Shown piece by piece: positions 1-12,254 of a stretch of DNA of 64,000 nt. Below the pieces are notes generated by a model. That model made no database searches, was not told where the DNA came from, and saw nothing but the letters and a program-made list of their open reading frames with translations. A program made the translations under genes and the position numbers. This DNA comes from Veillonella sp. T11011-6 (GTDB taxonomy: Bacteria > Bacillota > Negativicutes > Veillonellales > Veillonellaceae), in the NCBI RefSeq assembly GCF_002959755.1, contig NZ_PPCW01000004.1, positions 124,001 to 188,000 on the forward strand. The letters run 5' to 3'. Numbering within the stretch: the stretch's first letter is position 1; each line of letters opens with the position of its first letter.

Positions 1-1848
1 GCCCATGTATTCTTCAGGAACGTCTACTTCTACGGACATATATGGTTCAAGCAATGCAGGATCTGCTTTGCGAGCACCTTCTTTAAAGCCCATGGAACCA
101 GCGATTTTGAAGGCCATTTCATTGGAGTCAACGTCATGGTAGGAGCCGTCAAATACGATAACTTTGATGTCAACCATTGGATAACCAGCGATAACACCGG
201 ATTCCATAGCTTCTTTAACACCATTTTCAACAGGTCCGATGTATTCACGAGGAATTGCACCACCTACGACCTTATTTTCAAATTCGAAGCCAGCACCTGG
301 TTCTTGAGGAATTAATTCCAACCAGCAGTGACCATATTGACCACGACCACCAGATTGACGAACGAATTTACCTTCAGCTTTAACAGCTTTACGGATAGTT
401 TCGCGATAAGCTACTTGAGGTTTACCTACGTTACATTCTACTTTGAATTCACGGTTCATACGGTCAACGATGATATCCAAGTGAAGTTCGCCCATACCGG
501 AGATAATAGTTTGACCTGTTTCTTCATCAGTACGAACTTTGAAAGTAGGATCTTCTTCTGCCAAACGAGCAAGAGCTGTACCCATTTTTTCTTGGTCAGC
601 TTTTGTTTTAGGTTCAACAGCAACGGAGATAACTGGTTCAGGGAACTCCATGGATTCAAGAATTACAGGATTCTTTTCATCACAAAGAGTATCACCAGTA
701 GTAGTATCTTTCAAGCCTACAGCTGCAGCGATGTCGCCAGCGTAAACCATGTCGATTTCTTTACGAGTGTTAGCGTGCATTTGAAGAATACGGCCAATAC
801 GTTCTTTCTTACCTTTTGTGGAGTTGAAAACGTAGGAACCGGATTCCAATGTACCGGAGTACACACGGAAGAACGCTAATTTACCAACATAAGGGTCAGC
901 CATGATTTTGAATGCCAATGCGGAGAATGGCTCTTCATCGGAAGAAGGACGAGTTGTTTCTTCTTCAGTACCAGGAACTACACCTTTAATAGCTGGAATG
1001 TCGATAGGAGCTGGCATGTAATCTACAACAGCATCCAACAACATTTGTACACCTTTGTTTTTGTAGGAAGAACCACAAAGAACTGGGAACAATTGGTTAG
1101 CGATAACCGCTTTACGCAATGCTGTTTTCAATTCTTCGATGGAGATTTCTTCACCTTCCAAATATTTCATCATGATATCATCATCAGTTTCAGCGATAGC
1201 ATCAATCATCATTTCGCGACGAGCTTCAGCTACTTCTTGATATTCTGCTGGGATATCAGTGATTTCATATTCTTTACCGTCATCGGATTTGTAAATTTCC
1301 GCTTTCATAGTCATCAAATCGATGATGCCTTCGAAAGTATCTTCAGCGCCGATTGGCACTTGGATAGCTACGGAATTTGCACCCAAACGGGATTTCATCA
1401 TATCAACTACGTTGAAGAAGTCAGCACCTACTGTATCCATCTTATTTACATAAGCGATACGAGGTACGCCGTAGTTAGATGCTTGACGCCATACTGTTTC
1501 GGATTGAGGTTCAACGCCACCTTTAGCACTGAACACCGCTACGGAGCCATCAAGTACACGTAGAGAACGTTCTACTTCTACAGTAAAGTCAACGTGACCA
1601 GGAGTATCGATGATATTGATACGATGATCTTTCCAGTGACATGTTGTCGCCGCAGAAGTGATTGTGATACCACGTTCTTGTTCTTGCGCCATCCAGTCCA
1701 TCGTAGCAGCACCTTCATGTACTTCGCCGATTTTGTGAACAATACCTGTATAGTAGAGGATACGTTCTGTAGTTGTTGTTTTACCAGCATCGATGTGAGC
1801 CATGATACCGATATTACGAGTTTTTGCTAGGGAAAACTCTCTTGCCAC
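1..1848 (-). CDS. fusA: Elongation factor G (partial, C-terminus off window)
   Basis: Translational GTPase that moves tRNA and mRNA through the ribosome after peptide bond formation. About 616 of the usual roughly 690 residues are present; the C-terminal domain V lies beyond the left edge. The reading starts at a GTG (1846-1848) with AGAGGTGA upstream, giving an N-terminus [21 protein letters not shown]. The P-loop [13 protein letters not shown] follows directly and is diagnostic of EF-G. It is the last visible gene of the rplGB-rpsL-rpsG-fusA transcription unit, 15 bp after rpsG. No tuf is seen directly downstream because the window ends; the tuf in this window lies 21 kb away. Confidence 0.97.
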   Translation of the reverse strand, partial: MAREFSLAKTRNIGIMAHIDAGKTTTTERILYYTGIVHKIGEVHEGAATMDWMAQEQERGITITSAATTCHWKDHRINIIDTPGHVDFTVEVERSLRVLDGSVAVFSAKGGVEPQSETVWRQASNYGVPRIAYVNKMDTVGADFFNVVDMMKSRLGANSVAIQVPIGAEDTFEGIIDLMTMKAEIYKSDDGKEYEITDIPAEYQEVAEARREMMIDAIAETDDDIMMKYLEGEEISIEELKTALRKAVIANQLFPVLCGSSYKNKGVQMLLDAVVDYMPAPIDIPAIKGVVPGTEEETTRPSSDEEPFSALAFKIMADPYVGKLAFFRVYSGTLESGSYVFNSTKGKKERIGRILQMHANTRKEIDMVYAGDIAAAVGLKDTTTGDTLCDEKNPVILESMEFPEPVISVAVEPKTKADQEKMGTALARLAEEDPTFKVRTDEETGQTIISGMGELHLDIIVDRMNREFKVECNVGKPQVAYRETIRKAVKAEGKFVRQSGGRGQYGHCWLELIPQEPGAGFEFENKVVGGAIPREYIGPVENGVKEAMESGVIAGYPMVDIKVIVFDGSYHDVDSNEMAFKIAGSMGFKEGARKADPALLEPYMSVEVDVPEEYMG

Positions 1849-1863
1849 AGTTGTCACCTCTTA

Positions 1864-2373
<510 letters not shown>

Positions 2374-2386
2374 TTAATGGCTAAAA

Positions 2387-2761
2387 TTATTTTTTAGCTT
2401 TTTTCGCGCCGTATTTGGAACGACTTTGCATACGGTTTTGTACGCCAGCTGTATCCAATGCACCGCGAACGATGTGATAACGCACACCTGGAAGGTCTTT
2501 TACACGACCGCCTCTGATAAGTACAACACTGTGTTCTTGTAAATTGTGACCAATGCCTGGGATGTAAGCAGTTACTTCAATAGCGTTTGTCAAACGTACA
2601 CGGGCAACTTTACGAAGCGCGGAGTTTGGTTTCTTTGGAGTAGCTGTGTACACACGAGTACATACACCACGTTTTTGTGGAGATTCTTGAAGTGCTGGAG
2701 CTGTAGATTTTTTAGTCAAGCTCATGCGACCTTTGCGTACTAGCTGATTAATTGTTGGCAT
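2387..2761 (-). CDS. rpsL: 30S ribosomal protein S12
   Basis: Decoding-centre protein of the small subunit. The 124-residue product starts [12 protein letters not shown] behind a strong site (AAGGAGGTGCCCAA-ATG). The two loops where streptomycin-resistance changes usually arise are visible as [11 protein letters not shown] and [10 protein letters not shown]. Both carry lysine at the usual positions, so the allele looks streptomycin sensitive. The C-terminus GAKKAKK is basic as expected. It is the second gene of the unit that begins with the L7Ae-like gene. Confidence 0.97.
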   Translation of the reverse strand: MPTINQLVRKGRMSLTKKSTAPALQESPQKRGVCTRVYTATPKKPNSALRKVARVRLTNAIEVTAYIPGIGHNLQEHSVVLIRGGRVKDLPGVRYHIVRGALDTAGVQNRMQSRSKYGAKKAKK

Positions 2762-2837
2762 TTGGGCACCTCCTTTCCAAATTTGAGATTTATAATTGAT
2801 CCGTCATAACAAAGTGTTACATCGGATATTACCAAGA

Positions 2838-3083
2838 TTAACGTAGGATACCTACCGCTGTGGCCCGCACCTTAATGCGACACGCACGACCGAGGTCATC
2901 CATAGTGTGCTTGTCATTCACAGGTATTCCCTGTTCAGCACAAGCATTTCGTATAGGTCCAACTACACTTTCATCACTATCATGTCCTACGAACACATAC
3001 TTCACAGTCCCTCGTGCAATGTTTTTCAACGTTTGCTTGGCACCGATTGTTTTGTTCATCGACTTCAGATGGGCAATGTCCAT
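2838..3083 (-). CDS. rplGB: L7Ae-like ribosomal protein (YbxF/RplGB family)
   Basis: Small 81-residue member of the L7Ae/L30e/YbxF family, whose characterised members bind kink-turn RNA. The core VGHDSDESVVGPIRNACAEQ and the later IPV..KHTMDDLGRACRI pattern place it in the family. It sits between rpoC and rpsL, the position of ybxF in Bacillus. An AAGGAGAATTTTACT site precedes the ATG, and a near-consensus promoter lies about 60 bp upstream, so it opens the str unit here. The cellular role of the bacterial family is not settled. Confidence 0.85.
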   Translation of the reverse strand: MDIAHLKSMNKTIGAKQTLKNIARGTVKYVFVGHDSDESVVGPIRNACAEQGIPVNDKHTMDDLGRACRIKVRATAVGILR

Positions 3084-3143
3084 AGTAAAATTCTCCTTAC
3101 GAAATTATGCTACTTAGGCATACTTGCCCCTGAGCACTATGTA

Positions 3144-3172
3144 AGTATACCAATTACACAAACACATGTCAA
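3144..3172 (-). promoter_or_regulatory. SigmaA-type promoter of rplGB-rpsL-rpsG-fusA
   Basis: On the minus strand TTGACA (3167-3172) and TATACT (3144-3149) are separated by exactly 17 bp. Transcription would start near 3137 and read into rplGB. It lies downstream of the rpoC terminator, so the str genes have their own start. Confidence 0.85.
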
Positions 3173-3490
3173 ACGTTTTTCGATGCTCTACACCGCTATA
3201 CAACTGCATTTTATATGTACACGTTTCCGTGCGTTTCATAATGGCGAATCATATAACAATATATGTAATTTTTATGCAAGAATGGTCGTTTTATTCTCAT
3301 TTTTATACATTACTTTCATATTATTTTAATTAATTACATTTTATGTATGCATAATTGATATAACAGAAAAATAAATAGTCATTTTTTAGTCTAATTTTAT
3401 TAACCATATTCAATATATCTATATTATTAAATTTATAGGTTTATTTATCCTATCTGACAATTACATCTTAACAAAGAACTTCAGTATCCA
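3173..3490. other. AT-rich intergenic stretch between rplGB promoter and rpoC terminator
   Basis: About 320 bp with no credible open reading frame on either strand and very AT-rich composition. It may supply upstream (UP-element-like) sequence to the rplGB promoter. I see no RNA gene, repeat or other element in it. Confidence 0.6.
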
Positions 3491-3520
3491 TAAAAAAGAG
3501 CGTGCCCTAAGGCACGCTCT
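3491..3520 (-). terminator. Intrinsic terminator of rpoBC
   Basis: Stem GAGCGTGCC/GGCACGCTC with a 4-nt loop, followed on the minus strand by a T-tract (the aaaaaa at 3492-3497). It lies 17 bp after the rpoC stop. Confidence 0.92.
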
Positions 3521-3536
3521 CTTCTATTGCAATAGA

Positions 3537-6500
3537 TTATTCTTCTACAGCAGATTCTTCTGTAATATCGATAATTTCAGGTGTGTTTTTCACAACTTCG
3601 ATTTTACGGTAACGGCTCATGCCAGTACCAGCAGGAATCAATTTACCGATGATTACGTTTTCTTTTAAGCCCAATAATGGATCAATTTTACCTTTGATAG
3701 CAGCATCTGTAAGAACACGTGTTGTTTCTTGGAAGGACGCAGCAGACAAGAAGGAATCCGTTGCCAAAGCGGCTTTAGTAATACCCAATAATGTACGTTT
3801 GCCTGTAGCATTTTCACGGCCATTAAGAGTAAGACGACGGTTTTCTTCGTCAAAGGTATTAACGTCGACCATATCCCCTGGGAGCATATCAGCATCGCCA
3901 GCTGTTTCAACTTTTACTTTATGAAGCATTTGACGAACGATAACTTCGATATGTTTATCGTTAATTTCTACACCTTGAGATTTATATACTTTTTGTACTT
4001 CGTATACGAGGTAACGTTGAGTTGCTTCAGTACCCATTACGCGCATGATGTCATGAGGGTTGATAGAACCTTCTGTTAAACGTGCACCTAAGGATACAAC
4101 ATCACCGTCTTTAACGATAATGCGAGAACCATAAGGGATGAGGTAATCAAGTTCAATACCGTCTTCACCAGTGATGAAGATAGTATTAGTACCTTTTTTA
4201 CCTTCGTTAGGTACAACGCGAACTGTACCTTCGTTTTCTGCGATGATAGCATTACGTTTTGGTTTACGCGCTTCGAACAATTCTTCGACACGTGGCAAAC
4301 CTTGTGTAATATCGTCACCTGCGACACCACCTGTATGGAATGTACGCATTGTCAACTGAGTACCAGGTTCACCGATGGATTGCGCTGCAATAATACCTAC
4401 AGCTTCACCAACTTGAACTTGACCACCTGTACCAAGGTCGCGACCATAACACTTGCGACATACGCCATAAGGGCTGCGGCAAGTCAATACGGAACGGATT
4501 TTAACTGTTTCGTAGTGTTTTACAACTTCATCAGCCAATGGTTCTGTGATTTCACCGTTAAGAGGAACGATAACTTCGCCAGTTTCTTTATTAACTAATT
4601 CTTCAGCTGCAATACGGCCTACGATACGATCTTTTAATGGTTCAATAACGCCAGTACCTTCAACGATTGCTTCCACTTCAATACCATGAATTTCGTTGTT
4701 GCGTACTTGTACTTCTTTTACATCGGAGTTAAGAATAGCTTCGATACCTTCTTCAGTGAGGCGTGTATTAGCAGGGAAGATTTCTACACCTTCACTGTCA
4801 ACAATTGCTTGTACCGTATCCTTGTTCAACATATTTTGAACCATAGTTTCTTTTAATGTTGCACGGATGCTGTCGTCGCTTTCACCAAGAATAATTTTTT
4901 GAACCAAATTAGTATGGTTGATATCGCTATCAGAGCCTAGGTGTGCACCGCGCAATGCGACAGATGTAACACCGGATTCTGCAATATCAGCTAAGCATTG
5001 TTCGTCCAAGATAGTTTCAGCAGGTACAACAAGTTCCCCTGTTTCTACATTCACTACATCTTTATCTAAAACACGACCAATAAGCTTGTCTTTCAACAAT
5101 TCCAATGCTTGACGTGGAGATGTAGCCAAACGAGCGCGTTCACGAACGAGATCGATACCTACAACGTCACAATCGTCCTCACGAACGATAACGTCTTGAG
5201 ATACGTCAACAAGACGACGAGTCAAGTAACCGGAGTCAGCTGTACGAAGCGCTGTATCGGCCAAACCTTTACGAGCACCATGAGAGGATGTAAAGTAATC
5301 CAATACAGTCAAGCCTTCTTTAAAGTTTGCTTTGATTGGTAAGTCGATGATACGACCAGATGGATCGGCCATCAAACCACGCATACCAGCAAGCTGACGG
5401 ATCTGTTGTTTATTACCACGGGCACCAGAGATAGCCATCATGTAAACAGGGTTGAAGCCATCTTTGTCGCGCGCCATATTATCCATCATGGCGTCAGTAA
5501 CATCTTCTGTTGCTTGAGTCCACAATTGGATAGTTTTACGGTAACGTTCTTCTTCTGTAATAAGACCACGGCGATACAAGCGAGATACTTTTTCTACTTC
5601 TTGTTCTGCTGTGTCTAATAAACCAGTTTTTACTTCTGGTACTTTAATATCTGCAATAGCTACAGTCATACCTGCGCGACGAGCGAAGGAGTAACCCAAG
5701 GATTTGATACGGTCTAAGAGTTCTGCAGTTTTTTCATTGCCAAACAATTGGAAGCATTGGTCAACCAATTTACCAACTGTTTTCTTATCCATAACCTTAC
5801 CTAAAGAGTAAGTGCCATCTTCACGTTTTTCGTATTGCCATAATTCTGGGAATAGTGCATTGTTGAAGATTAAGCGACCAGCTGTAGTTTCTACACGGCC
5901 ATGATCAGGTAAACGGATATAAAGAATATCTTGCAAGCCAATGATATGAGACTCGTATGCAAGCATTACTTCGTCATAAGTAGCAAATGTTTTTGCTTTA
6001 TCACGAGTATCTTCACGTACAACTGTTAAGTAGTATGTACCCAAGATCATATCTTGAGAAGGTACTGCTACTGGTTTACCGTCTTTCGTAGACAAGATGT
6101 TATGGCTAGAAAGCATCAATGTACGAGCTTCTGCTTGTGCTTCTACGGACAATGGTAAGTGACATGCCATTTGGTCACCGTCAAAGTCGGCGTTGAAGGC
6201 TGTACATACTAATGGATGCAATTTGATAGCACGACCTTCCCAAAGGATTGGTTCGAAGGCTTGAATACCAAGTCTATGCAATGTAGGGGCACGGTTCAAG
6301 AGAACTGGATGTTCTTTGATTACCTCTTCCAAGGATTCCCATACACCAGGGCCGATTCTTTCAACTTGGCGTTTAGCAGCCTTGATGTTGGATGCTTGAC
6401 CGCGTTCTACCAAACGTTTCATAACGAAAGGTTTGAACAATTCCAATGCCATTTCTTTAGGCAAACCACATTGGTGCATTTTAAGTTCAGGACCTACTAC

Positions 6501-7739
6501 GATAACGGAACGACCGGAATAGTCAACACGTTTACCAAGCAAGTTTTGACGGAAACGACCTTGTTTACCTTTAAGCATATCGGACAAGGATTTCAATGGA
6601 CGGTTACCAGGACCTGTTACAGGACGGCCACGGCGACCATTATCGATCAATGCGTCAACAGCTTCTTGAAGCATACGTTTTTCGTTGCGCACGATGATAT
6701 CAGGAGCACCTAAGTCTAACAAACGTTTCAAACGGTTGTTACGGTTGATAACACGACGGTACAAATCATTGAGGTCAGATGTAGCGAAACGACCACCATC
6801 TAATTGAACCATAGGGCGCAATTCAGGTGGGATAACAGGAACAACATCCATGATCATCCATTCTGGGCGGTTGCCAGATTGACGGAATGCTTCTACTACT
6901 TCTAAACGACGAACGGCACGGATTTTACGTTGACCACTAGCAGTGTTCAATTCTTCGCGCAATTCAGCATTCAATGCTTCAAGATCAAGTTCTGCTAAAA
7001 GAGCTTTTACAGCCTCAGCACCCATATCGATACATACGAAGAGAACTTCTTCAGCAGCGCCCAATTCATAACGCTCTTCACGAGTTAATTCTTCGTATTC
7101 TTTATCTGCTTCTGGGATTGTTGCATCATCGCGAAGAGCCGCATTATAGCGCTCTTTGCGTTGTGCTTCGCGAACAATAGCCAAACGTTCGTTACGTTGA
7201 GTTACTGTTTCGATTACGACAGATTTACCACCGATAGTATAACCGTCTTCGTTAAATTGAGCTTCATATTCGCGGTACTCTTGCTCGGACAACAATTGGC
7301 GTTTTGCCAATGGAGTACCAGCTGGATCTACTACGATGTAGGAAGCAAAGTATAATACGCGTTCCAAGGAACGTGGAGATACATCAAGGATTAGGCCCAT
7401 GCGGGATGGGATACCTTTAAAGTACCAAATGTGAGATACAGGAGTAGCCAATTGGATATGGCCCATACGTTCACGACGTACTTTTGCACGTGTAACCTCT
7501 ACACCACATTTATCGCAGACTACGCCTTTATGGCGAATGCGTTTATATTTGCCGCAGTGACATTCCCAGTCCTTTGTTGGTCCAAAAATGCGTTCGCAGA
7601 ATAGACCATCTCGTTCTGGCTTCAACGTACGGTAGTTAATAGTTTCAGGTTTCTTAACTTCCCCATGAGACCAAGCTAAGATCTGCTCTGGAGAGGCTAA
7701 ACCGATTCGCATGGAATCGAATTCATTTACGTCTAGCAC
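3537..7739 (-). CDS. rpoC: DNA-directed RNA polymerase subunit beta'
   Basis: Largest catalytic subunit of RNA polymerase; 1400 residues from a GTG start (7737-7739) preceded by AGGAAGGGAG. Visible landmarks are the N-terminal zinc site ([13 protein letters not shown] then CDKC, about residues 60-80), the Mg2+-chelating NADFDGD at 516-522, the trigger-loop region [19 protein letters not shown], and the second zinc site [11 protein letters not shown]. It is about 200 residues longer than Bacillus RpoC as I recall it. A charged helical insert sits near residues 155-222, and a module beginning LKDKLIGR (882) recurs as LKDRIVGR (1035). It is co-transcribed with rpoB across a 29-bp gap. Confidence 0.98.
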   Translation of the reverse strand: MLDVNEFDSMRIGLASPEQILAWSHGEVKKPETINYRTLKPERDGLFCERIFGPTKDWECHCGKYKRIRHKGVVCDKCGVEVTRAKVRRERMGHIQLATPVSHIWYFKGIPSRMGLILDVSPRSLERVLYFASYIVVDPAGTPLAKRQLLSEQEYREYEAQFNEDGYTIGGKSVVIETVTQRNERLAIVREAQRKERYNAALRDDATIPEADKEYEELTREERYELGAAEEVLFVCIDMGAEAVKALLAELDLEALNAELREELNTASGQRKIRAVRRLEVVEAFRQSGNRPEWMIMDVVPVIPPELRPMVQLDGGRFATSDLNDLYRRVINRNNRLKRLLDLGAPDIIVRNEKRMLQEAVDALIDNGRRGRPVTGPGNRPLKSLSDMLKGKQGRFRQNLLGKRVDYSGRSVIVVGPELKMHQCGLPKEMALELFKPFVMKRLVERGQASNIKAAKRQVERIGPGVWESLEEVIKEHPVLLNRAPTLHRLGIQAFEPILWEGRAIKLHPLVCTAFNADFDGDQMACHLPLSVEAQAEARTLMLSSHNILSTKDGKPVAVPSQDMILGTYYLTVVREDTRDKAKTFATYDEVMLAYESHIIGLQDILYIRLPDHGRVETTAGRLIFNNALFPELWQYEKREDGTYSLGKVMDKKTVGKLVDQCFQLFGNEKTAELLDRIKSLGYSFARRAGMTVAIADIKVPEVKTGLLDTAEQEVEKVSRLYRRGLITEEERYRKTIQLWTQATEDVTDAMMDNMARDKDGFNPVYMMAISGARGNKQQIRQLAGMRGLMADPSGRIIDLPIKANFKEGLTVLDYFTSSHGARKGLADTALRTADSGYLTRRLVDVSQDVIVREDDCDVVGIDLVRERARLATSPRQALELLKDKLIGRVLDKDVVNVETGELVVPAETILDEQCLADIAESGVTSVALRGAHLGSDSDINHTNLVQKIILGESDDSIRATLKETMVQNMLNKDTVQAIVDSEGVEIFPANTRLTEEGIEAILNSDVKEVQVRNNEIHGIEVEAIVEGTGVIEPLKDRIVGRIAAEELVNKETGEVIVPLNGEITEPLADEVVKHYETVKIRSVLTCRSPYGVCRKCYGRDLGTGGQVQVGEAVGIIAAQSIGEPGTQLTMRTFHTGGVAGDDITQGLPRVEELFEARKPKRNAIIAENEGTVRVVPNEGKKGTNTIFITGEDGIELDYLIPYGSRIIVKDGDVVSLGARLTEGSINPHDIMRVMGTEATQRYLVYEVQKVYKSQGVEINDKHIEVIVRQMLHKVKVETAGDADMLPGDMVDVNTFDEENRRLTLNGRENATGKRTLLGITKAALATDSFLSAASFQETTRVLTDAAIKGKIDPLLGLKENVIIGKLIPAGTGMSRYRKIEVVKNTPEIIDITEESAVEE

Positions 7740-7768
7740 TACTATCGCTCCCTTCCTTATAGATAGTT

Positions 7769-10700
7769 TTAGTCTTCATCGTTAGAGGAATCGCCCATTG
7801 GGAACGCCAATTGGCTAAGGATATCGTCTTCACCGCCGTTATCAGCAGGTGCTTCTTCCTCTACTTCTGGCTCTACAACAGTTACTTCATCAGTTTCTAC
7901 TGCACTGCCTTCCATAACTTCTTCAATGCCAGTTTCTACCACTTCATCTTCGTCATCAAGTTCTTTCATAACAACTTCTTCTTGATCTTCATTCAAGATT
8001 TTTACATCAAGACCAATACTTTGAAGTTCTTTGAGCAATACCTTGAAGGACTCAGGTACACCTGGTTCAGGGATGTTTTCGCCTTTAACGATTTTTTCGT
8101 ATGCTTTCACACGACCAACAACGTCGTCAGACTTAACAGTTAATAGCTCTTGAAGTGTATAAGCTGCGCCATATGCTTCGAGAGCCCAAACTTCCATTTC
8201 CCCGAAACGTTGACCACCGAATTGAGCTTTACCACCCAATGGTTGTTGTGTAACAAGGGAGTACGGACCTGTGGAACGAGCATGGATTTTATCATCAACC
8301 AAGTGATGGAGTTTAAGCATGTATACGTAACCAACAGTTACACGGTTATCCATAGGTTCACCAGTACGACCATCGTACAATACTGTTTTACCATCATCGG
8401 AACGACCAGCAATGCCTAATGTTTCAAATACGTCTTTTTCATGAGCGCCATCAAATACAGGTGTAGCAATGTGAATACCTGCTACATCTGGTTTTGGCAT
8501 GCCATATGTTTCATAGTCGTAACCAAGGCCTTCGAGTTCATGACGAATTTCAACGCGTTTAGCACGAGCAGATTCAATATGGTTCAATGTAGTTTTAACT
8601 TTATTAATAGCTTCTAATTCTTCTACAAGAGCTGGATCCATTTCTGGAGCATCTTCTTCAGAATCGAAGAATTCTACATGAAGTGCATTGTATTTAGCTT
8701 CAATAGCTTTAAGTTCTTGATAACGAGCTTCGCCGCCAAGAGCTTCAAGTTTCTTTTGCGCTGCAGATTCTACATGACCAAGAATTTGAGATTTCAAGTC
8801 GATGATTTTTTCATCGATATCGAAATGAGGAACAGTCACATCTTCTTTAGCTTTTGCTTCTAATTCTTCAATTTCAGCATATAAGCCGCGAATAGCGTCA
8901 ATTTGTTCCCAGTAAGATGCATCAGTACGAGCTTCTTTCAACACGTTTTGAATGTGAAGGTCTGTAGCTTTGATTTTCATACCTAAGCCTTGAACAGCCC
9001 AACCCAAGTGAGTTTCAAGAACCTGACCGATGTTCATACGAGAAGGTACGCCCAATGGGTTCAATACGATTTGTACTGGAGTACCATCAGGAAGGAATGG
9101 CATATCTTCTTTTCTCATAACGCGAGAAACGACACCTTTGTTACCATGACGGCCCGCCATTTTATCGCCTTCGTGAATCTTACGTTTTTGAGCGATGTAT
9201 ACGCGAACAAGTTTATTTACACCTGGTTGTAATTCGTCACCGTTTTCACGAGTGAAGACTTTAACGTCTACAACTTTACCAGATTCGCCATGAGGTACGC
9301 GCAAAGATGTATCGCGAACTTCGCGTTCTTTGTCACCGAAGATAGCGCGCAATAAGCGTTCTTCAGGTGTTAATTCAGTTTCACCTTTTGGTGTAGCTTT
9401 ACCTACGAGAATATCGCCAGGGTGTACTTCTGCACCAATGCAGATGATACCATCTTCATCAAGGTTTTTAAGTGTGTCATCACCAGTATTAGGTAATTCA
9501 CGAGTAATTTCTTCGGCACCTAATTTAGTGTCACGCGCATCGCATTCGTACTCTTCAATATGAATGGATGTATAGATATCTTCTTTGCAAAGTTCTTCAC
9601 TAAGCAAGATCGCATCTTCGTAGTTATAACCTTCCCAAGGCATGAACGCTACAAGAACGTTATAACCTAACGCCAATTCACCGCCATCAGTAGCAGGACC
9701 ATCAGCCAATACTTGGCCTTTTACAACATGGTCGCCACGATTAACGATTGGTTTTTGGTTGAAGCATGTGGATTGGTTAGAACGAAGGAATTTATTCAAA
9801 CGATATGTATCAACACGACCATCGCTATCGCGAAGAACGTGGATTTCATTACCCCAGCAACGTACAACTTTACCAGCTTCACGAGCAAGTACGCAAACGC
9901 CGGAGTCAGTAGCTGCTGTATATTCCATACCTGTACCAACAAGTGGAGCTTGAGCGCGCAAGAGTGGTACCGCTTGACGTTGCATGTTCGCACCCATCAA
10001 GGCACGGTTAGCATCGTCATTTTCAAGGAATGGAATCATAGCTGTACCGATGGATACAACTTCTTTTGGACTAACGTCCATGTAGTCTACCTTATCAGGT
10101 GTAACTTCCAATACGTCATGACCACGACGACAAGCAACGTGTTCATTAGTGAAGTAACCTTCAGCATCGATTGGGGAGTTCGCTTGGGCAATTGTCATGC
10201 CTTCTTCTTCATCAGCGGTCATATATACAACAGAATCAGTGACACGAACTTTTACAACTTTGTCTGCATCAGCGCCTGTACCATAGATTTTTTCTACTTT
10301 ACGGTATGGAGCCTCAATGAAACCGAATTCATTTACTTTCGCATAGTTAGACAAGGAGTTGATCAAACCGATGTTTGGACCTTCTGGAGTTTCAATTGGA
10401 CACATACGGCCATAGTGAGAGTGATGCACGTCACGAACTTCGAAGCCTGCACGCTCACGAGATAAACCGCCAGGGCCAAGGGCAGAAAGACGACGTTTGT
10501 GAGTCAATTCTGCTAATGGGTTTGTTTGGTCCATGAACTGAGACAATTGGGAAGAACCAAAGAATTCTTTGATTGCTGCCACTACAGGACGAATGTTAAT
10601 CAACGCTTGAGGCGTGATAGATTCGATTTCTTGAATTGTCATACGTTCACGAACAACACGTTCCATACGAGTTAAACCAATACGGAATTGGTTTTGCAAC

Positions 10701-11923
10701 AATTCACCTACACAACGAAGACGACGGTTGCCCAAGTGGTCGATATCATCTGTGTGACCTGCACCATCCATAAGGTTGAGCAAGTAAGAGATGTTAGCGA
10801 TCATGTCTTCACGTGTTACTGTACGATGATCGTATGGCAAGTTGCAGTTATTACAGATAACTTTAGATTCTACACCATCGTTATTTACGATGTAGAACTC
10901 AGCGAAACCTTCACCATCGAATACGTGGCTATTAGCAACGATATCAAGTTGTTCTTCTCCAACTTGTACACCTGCATCAAGAATGATTTCGCCAGTTTCT
11001 GGATCTACGATTGGTTGAGCCAATGTTTGACCCAACATACGTTGACGCCAGCCAAGTTTTTTATTCAATTTGTAACGACCAACGCGCGCTAAGTCATAAC
11101 GGCGTGCATCGAAGAACAAATTATCGAACAAGTTACGAGCAGACTCTACAGTAGGAGGCTCGCCTGGACGTAATTTTTTATAGATTTCAACCAATGCTTC
11201 ATCAGCAGATTGAGTTGTATCTTTTTCTAATGTACGAACAATGCGTTCATCATATACTGGCAAACCATCTTCATCAGTTTTACCATTCCAGAAGAGGTCA
11301 AGGATGCTTTCATTAGTATCCCAACCTAATGCACGTACCAATACAGTAGCTGGTAATTTACGGTTACGGTCAATACGAACAGCAACAACTTCGCTTGCGT
11401 CAGTTTCAAGCTCAATCCATGCGCCACGGTTAGGAATAACTGTGGAATCGTACAAACGGTTACCCATTGTATCGATTTCTTTATTGTAGTAAACGCCTGG
11501 AGAACGTACCAATTGAGATACGATTACACGTTCTGCACCATTGATGATGAAAGTACCTGTGTCAGTCATCAATGGGAAATCGCCCATGAATACTTCTTGT
11601 TCTTTAATGTCCATATTTTCTGGATCATTATTTACTAAGCGAATATTTACACGAAGTGGTGCTGCGTAAGTAGCATCACGGTTTTTACATTCATTAATAT
11701 CATACTTAGGTTCACCTAAGCTGAAACCTTCGAAAGAAAGTACTAGATTACCTGAATTGTCTTTAATCGGAGAAATATCGTTGAAAATATTTTGTAAACC
11801 ACTCTCCAAGAACCACTCATACGATTTACGCTGAATGTCCAATAAATGCGGCATCTTGATAACTTCGTTAATTTTTGCGTACGTATAACGAGTTCGTTTG
11901 CCTACCTGTTCAGGTTTGAACAT
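7769..11923 (-). CDS. rpoB: DNA-directed RNA polymerase subunit beta
   Basis: Second-largest catalytic subunit; 1384 residues from the ATG at 11923, chosen because AGGGGTGA precedes it and the protein then starts [19 protein letters not shown] longer in-frame reading upstream is less likely. The rifampicin-binding cluster [34 protein letters not shown] carries wild-type H and S, so the enzyme should be rifampicin sensitive. An insert of about 160 residues, rich in Glu, Lys and Leu, occupies roughly residues 985-1147, between [13 protein letters not shown] and IATPVFDGA. The C-terminal 60 residues are strongly acidic. It is transcribed from its own promoter at 12164-12192. Confidence 0.98.
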   Translation of the reverse strand: MFKPEQVGKRTRYTYAKINEVIKMPHLLDIQRKSYEWFLESGLQNIFNDISPIKDNSGNLVLSFEGFSLGEPKYDINECKNRDATYAAPLRVNIRLVNNDPENMDIKEQEVFMGDFPLMTDTGTFIINGAERVIVSQLVRSPGVYYNKEIDTMGNRLYDSTVIPNRGAWIELETDASEVVAVRIDRNRKLPATVLVRALGWDTNESILDLFWNGKTDEDGLPVYDERIVRTLEKDTTQSADEALVEIYKKLRPGEPPTVESARNLFDNLFFDARRYDLARVGRYKLNKKLGWRQRMLGQTLAQPIVDPETGEIILDAGVQVGEEQLDIVANSHVFDGEGFAEFYIVNNDGVESKVICNNCNLPYDHRTVTREDMIANISYLLNLMDGAGHTDDIDHLGNRRLRCVGELLQNQFRIGLTRMERVVRERMTIQEIESITPQALINIRPVVAAIKEFFGSSQLSQFMDQTNPLAELTHKRRLSALGPGGLSRERAGFEVRDVHHSHYGRMCPIETPEGPNIGLINSLSNYAKVNEFGFIEAPYRKVEKIYGTGADADKVVKVRVTDSVVYMTADEEEGMTIAQANSPIDAEGYFTNEHVACRRGHDVLEVTPDKVDYMDVSPKEVVSIGTAMIPFLENDDANRALMGANMQRQAVPLLRAQAPLVGTGMEYTAATDSGVCVLAREAGKVVRCWGNEIHVLRDSDGRVDTYRLNKFLRSNQSTCFNQKPIVNRGDHVVKGQVLADGPATDGGELALGYNVLVAFMPWEGYNYEDAILLSEELCKEDIYTSIHIEEYECDARDTKLGAEEITRELPNTGDDTLKNLDEDGIICIGAEVHPGDILVGKATPKGETELTPEERLLRAIFGDKEREVRDTSLRVPHGESGKVVDVKVFTRENGDELQPGVNKLVRVYIAQKRKIHEGDKMAGRHGNKGVVSRVMRKEDMPFLPDGTPVQIVLNPLGVPSRMNIGQVLETHLGWAVQGLGMKIKATDLHIQNVLKEARTDASYWEQIDAIRGLYAEIEELEAKAKEDVTVPHFDIDEKIIDLKSQILGHVESAAQKKLEALGGEARYQELKAIEAKYNALHVEFFDSEEDAPEMDPALVEELEAINKVKTTLNHIESARAKRVEIRHELEGLGYDYETYGMPKPDVAGIHIATPVFDGAHEKDVFETLGIAGRSDDGKTVLYDGRTGEPMDNRVTVGYVYMLKLHHLVDDKIHARSTGPYSLVTQQPLGGKAQFGGQRFGEMEVWALEAYGAAYTLQELLTVKSDDVVGRVKAYEKIVKGENIPEPGVPESFKVLLKELQSIGLDVKILNEDQEEVVMKELDDEDEVVETGIEEVMEGSAVETDEVTVVEPEVEEEAPADNGGEDDILSQLAFPMGDSSNDED

Positions 11924-12071
11924 ATTTGCTTTCACCCCTATCAAAACACACTGGTCTACCATTTTCTATAACGGCACGGAAAAGACATCTTACAGGTCTC
12001 AGTTTTCCTGCTCGGATAACGTCAAATAAAGCAAGGCCCATTTCATTTTTAAAAATAACCTTGCTTTCCAT
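11910..12071 (-). CDS. Possible small protein overlapping the start of rpoB
   Basis: A 53-residue reading frame from ATG 12071 to a TGA inside rpoB codon 4-5, so it overlaps rpoB by 14 bp in another frame. The product, which includes [19 protein letters not shown] and [13 protein letters not shown], has a protein-like composition with no low-complexity runs. A longer version would use TTG at 12113. No strong ribosome site precedes either start. It lies in the rpoB leader downstream of the rpoB promoter, so if real it would be translated just ahead of rpoB. I do not recognise the family; it could also be a chance frame. Confidence 0.35.
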   Translation of the reverse strand: MESKVIFKNEMGLALFDVIRAGKLRPVRCLFRAVIENGRPVCFDRGESKYVQT

Positions 12072-12163
12072 TAACCAAGCACAACCTTGGAAGAAAACCT
12101 CATCACTATTCAAGTTATAGTTTTTATATCCAAAAGCAGGAAACGCTACTTTTGCAATATATA

Positions 12164-12192
12164 ATTCTATCAGTATTAAAAAAGACTGTCAA
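12164..12192 (-). promoter_or_regulatory. Promoter of rpoBC with -35 inside the aspA terminator
   Basis: On the minus strand TTGACA (12187-12192) and TAGAAT (12164-12169) are 17 bp apart. The -35 hexamer is part of the stem of the terminator that ends aspA, so the two signals share DNA. Confidence 0.8.
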
Positions 12193-12210
12193 CCAAAAGG
12201 GTTGACAGTC
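12175..12210 (-). terminator. Intrinsic terminator of aspA
   Basis: Perfect 11-bp stem GACTGTCAACC/GGTTGACAGTC with a 5-nt loop, followed by TTTTTTAAT on the minus strand. It lies 45 bp after the aspA stop. Confidence 0.92.
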
Positions 12211-12254
12211 TTTCATTTTCATGCTTTATTCATGTATCAAAACAACTGACTATG

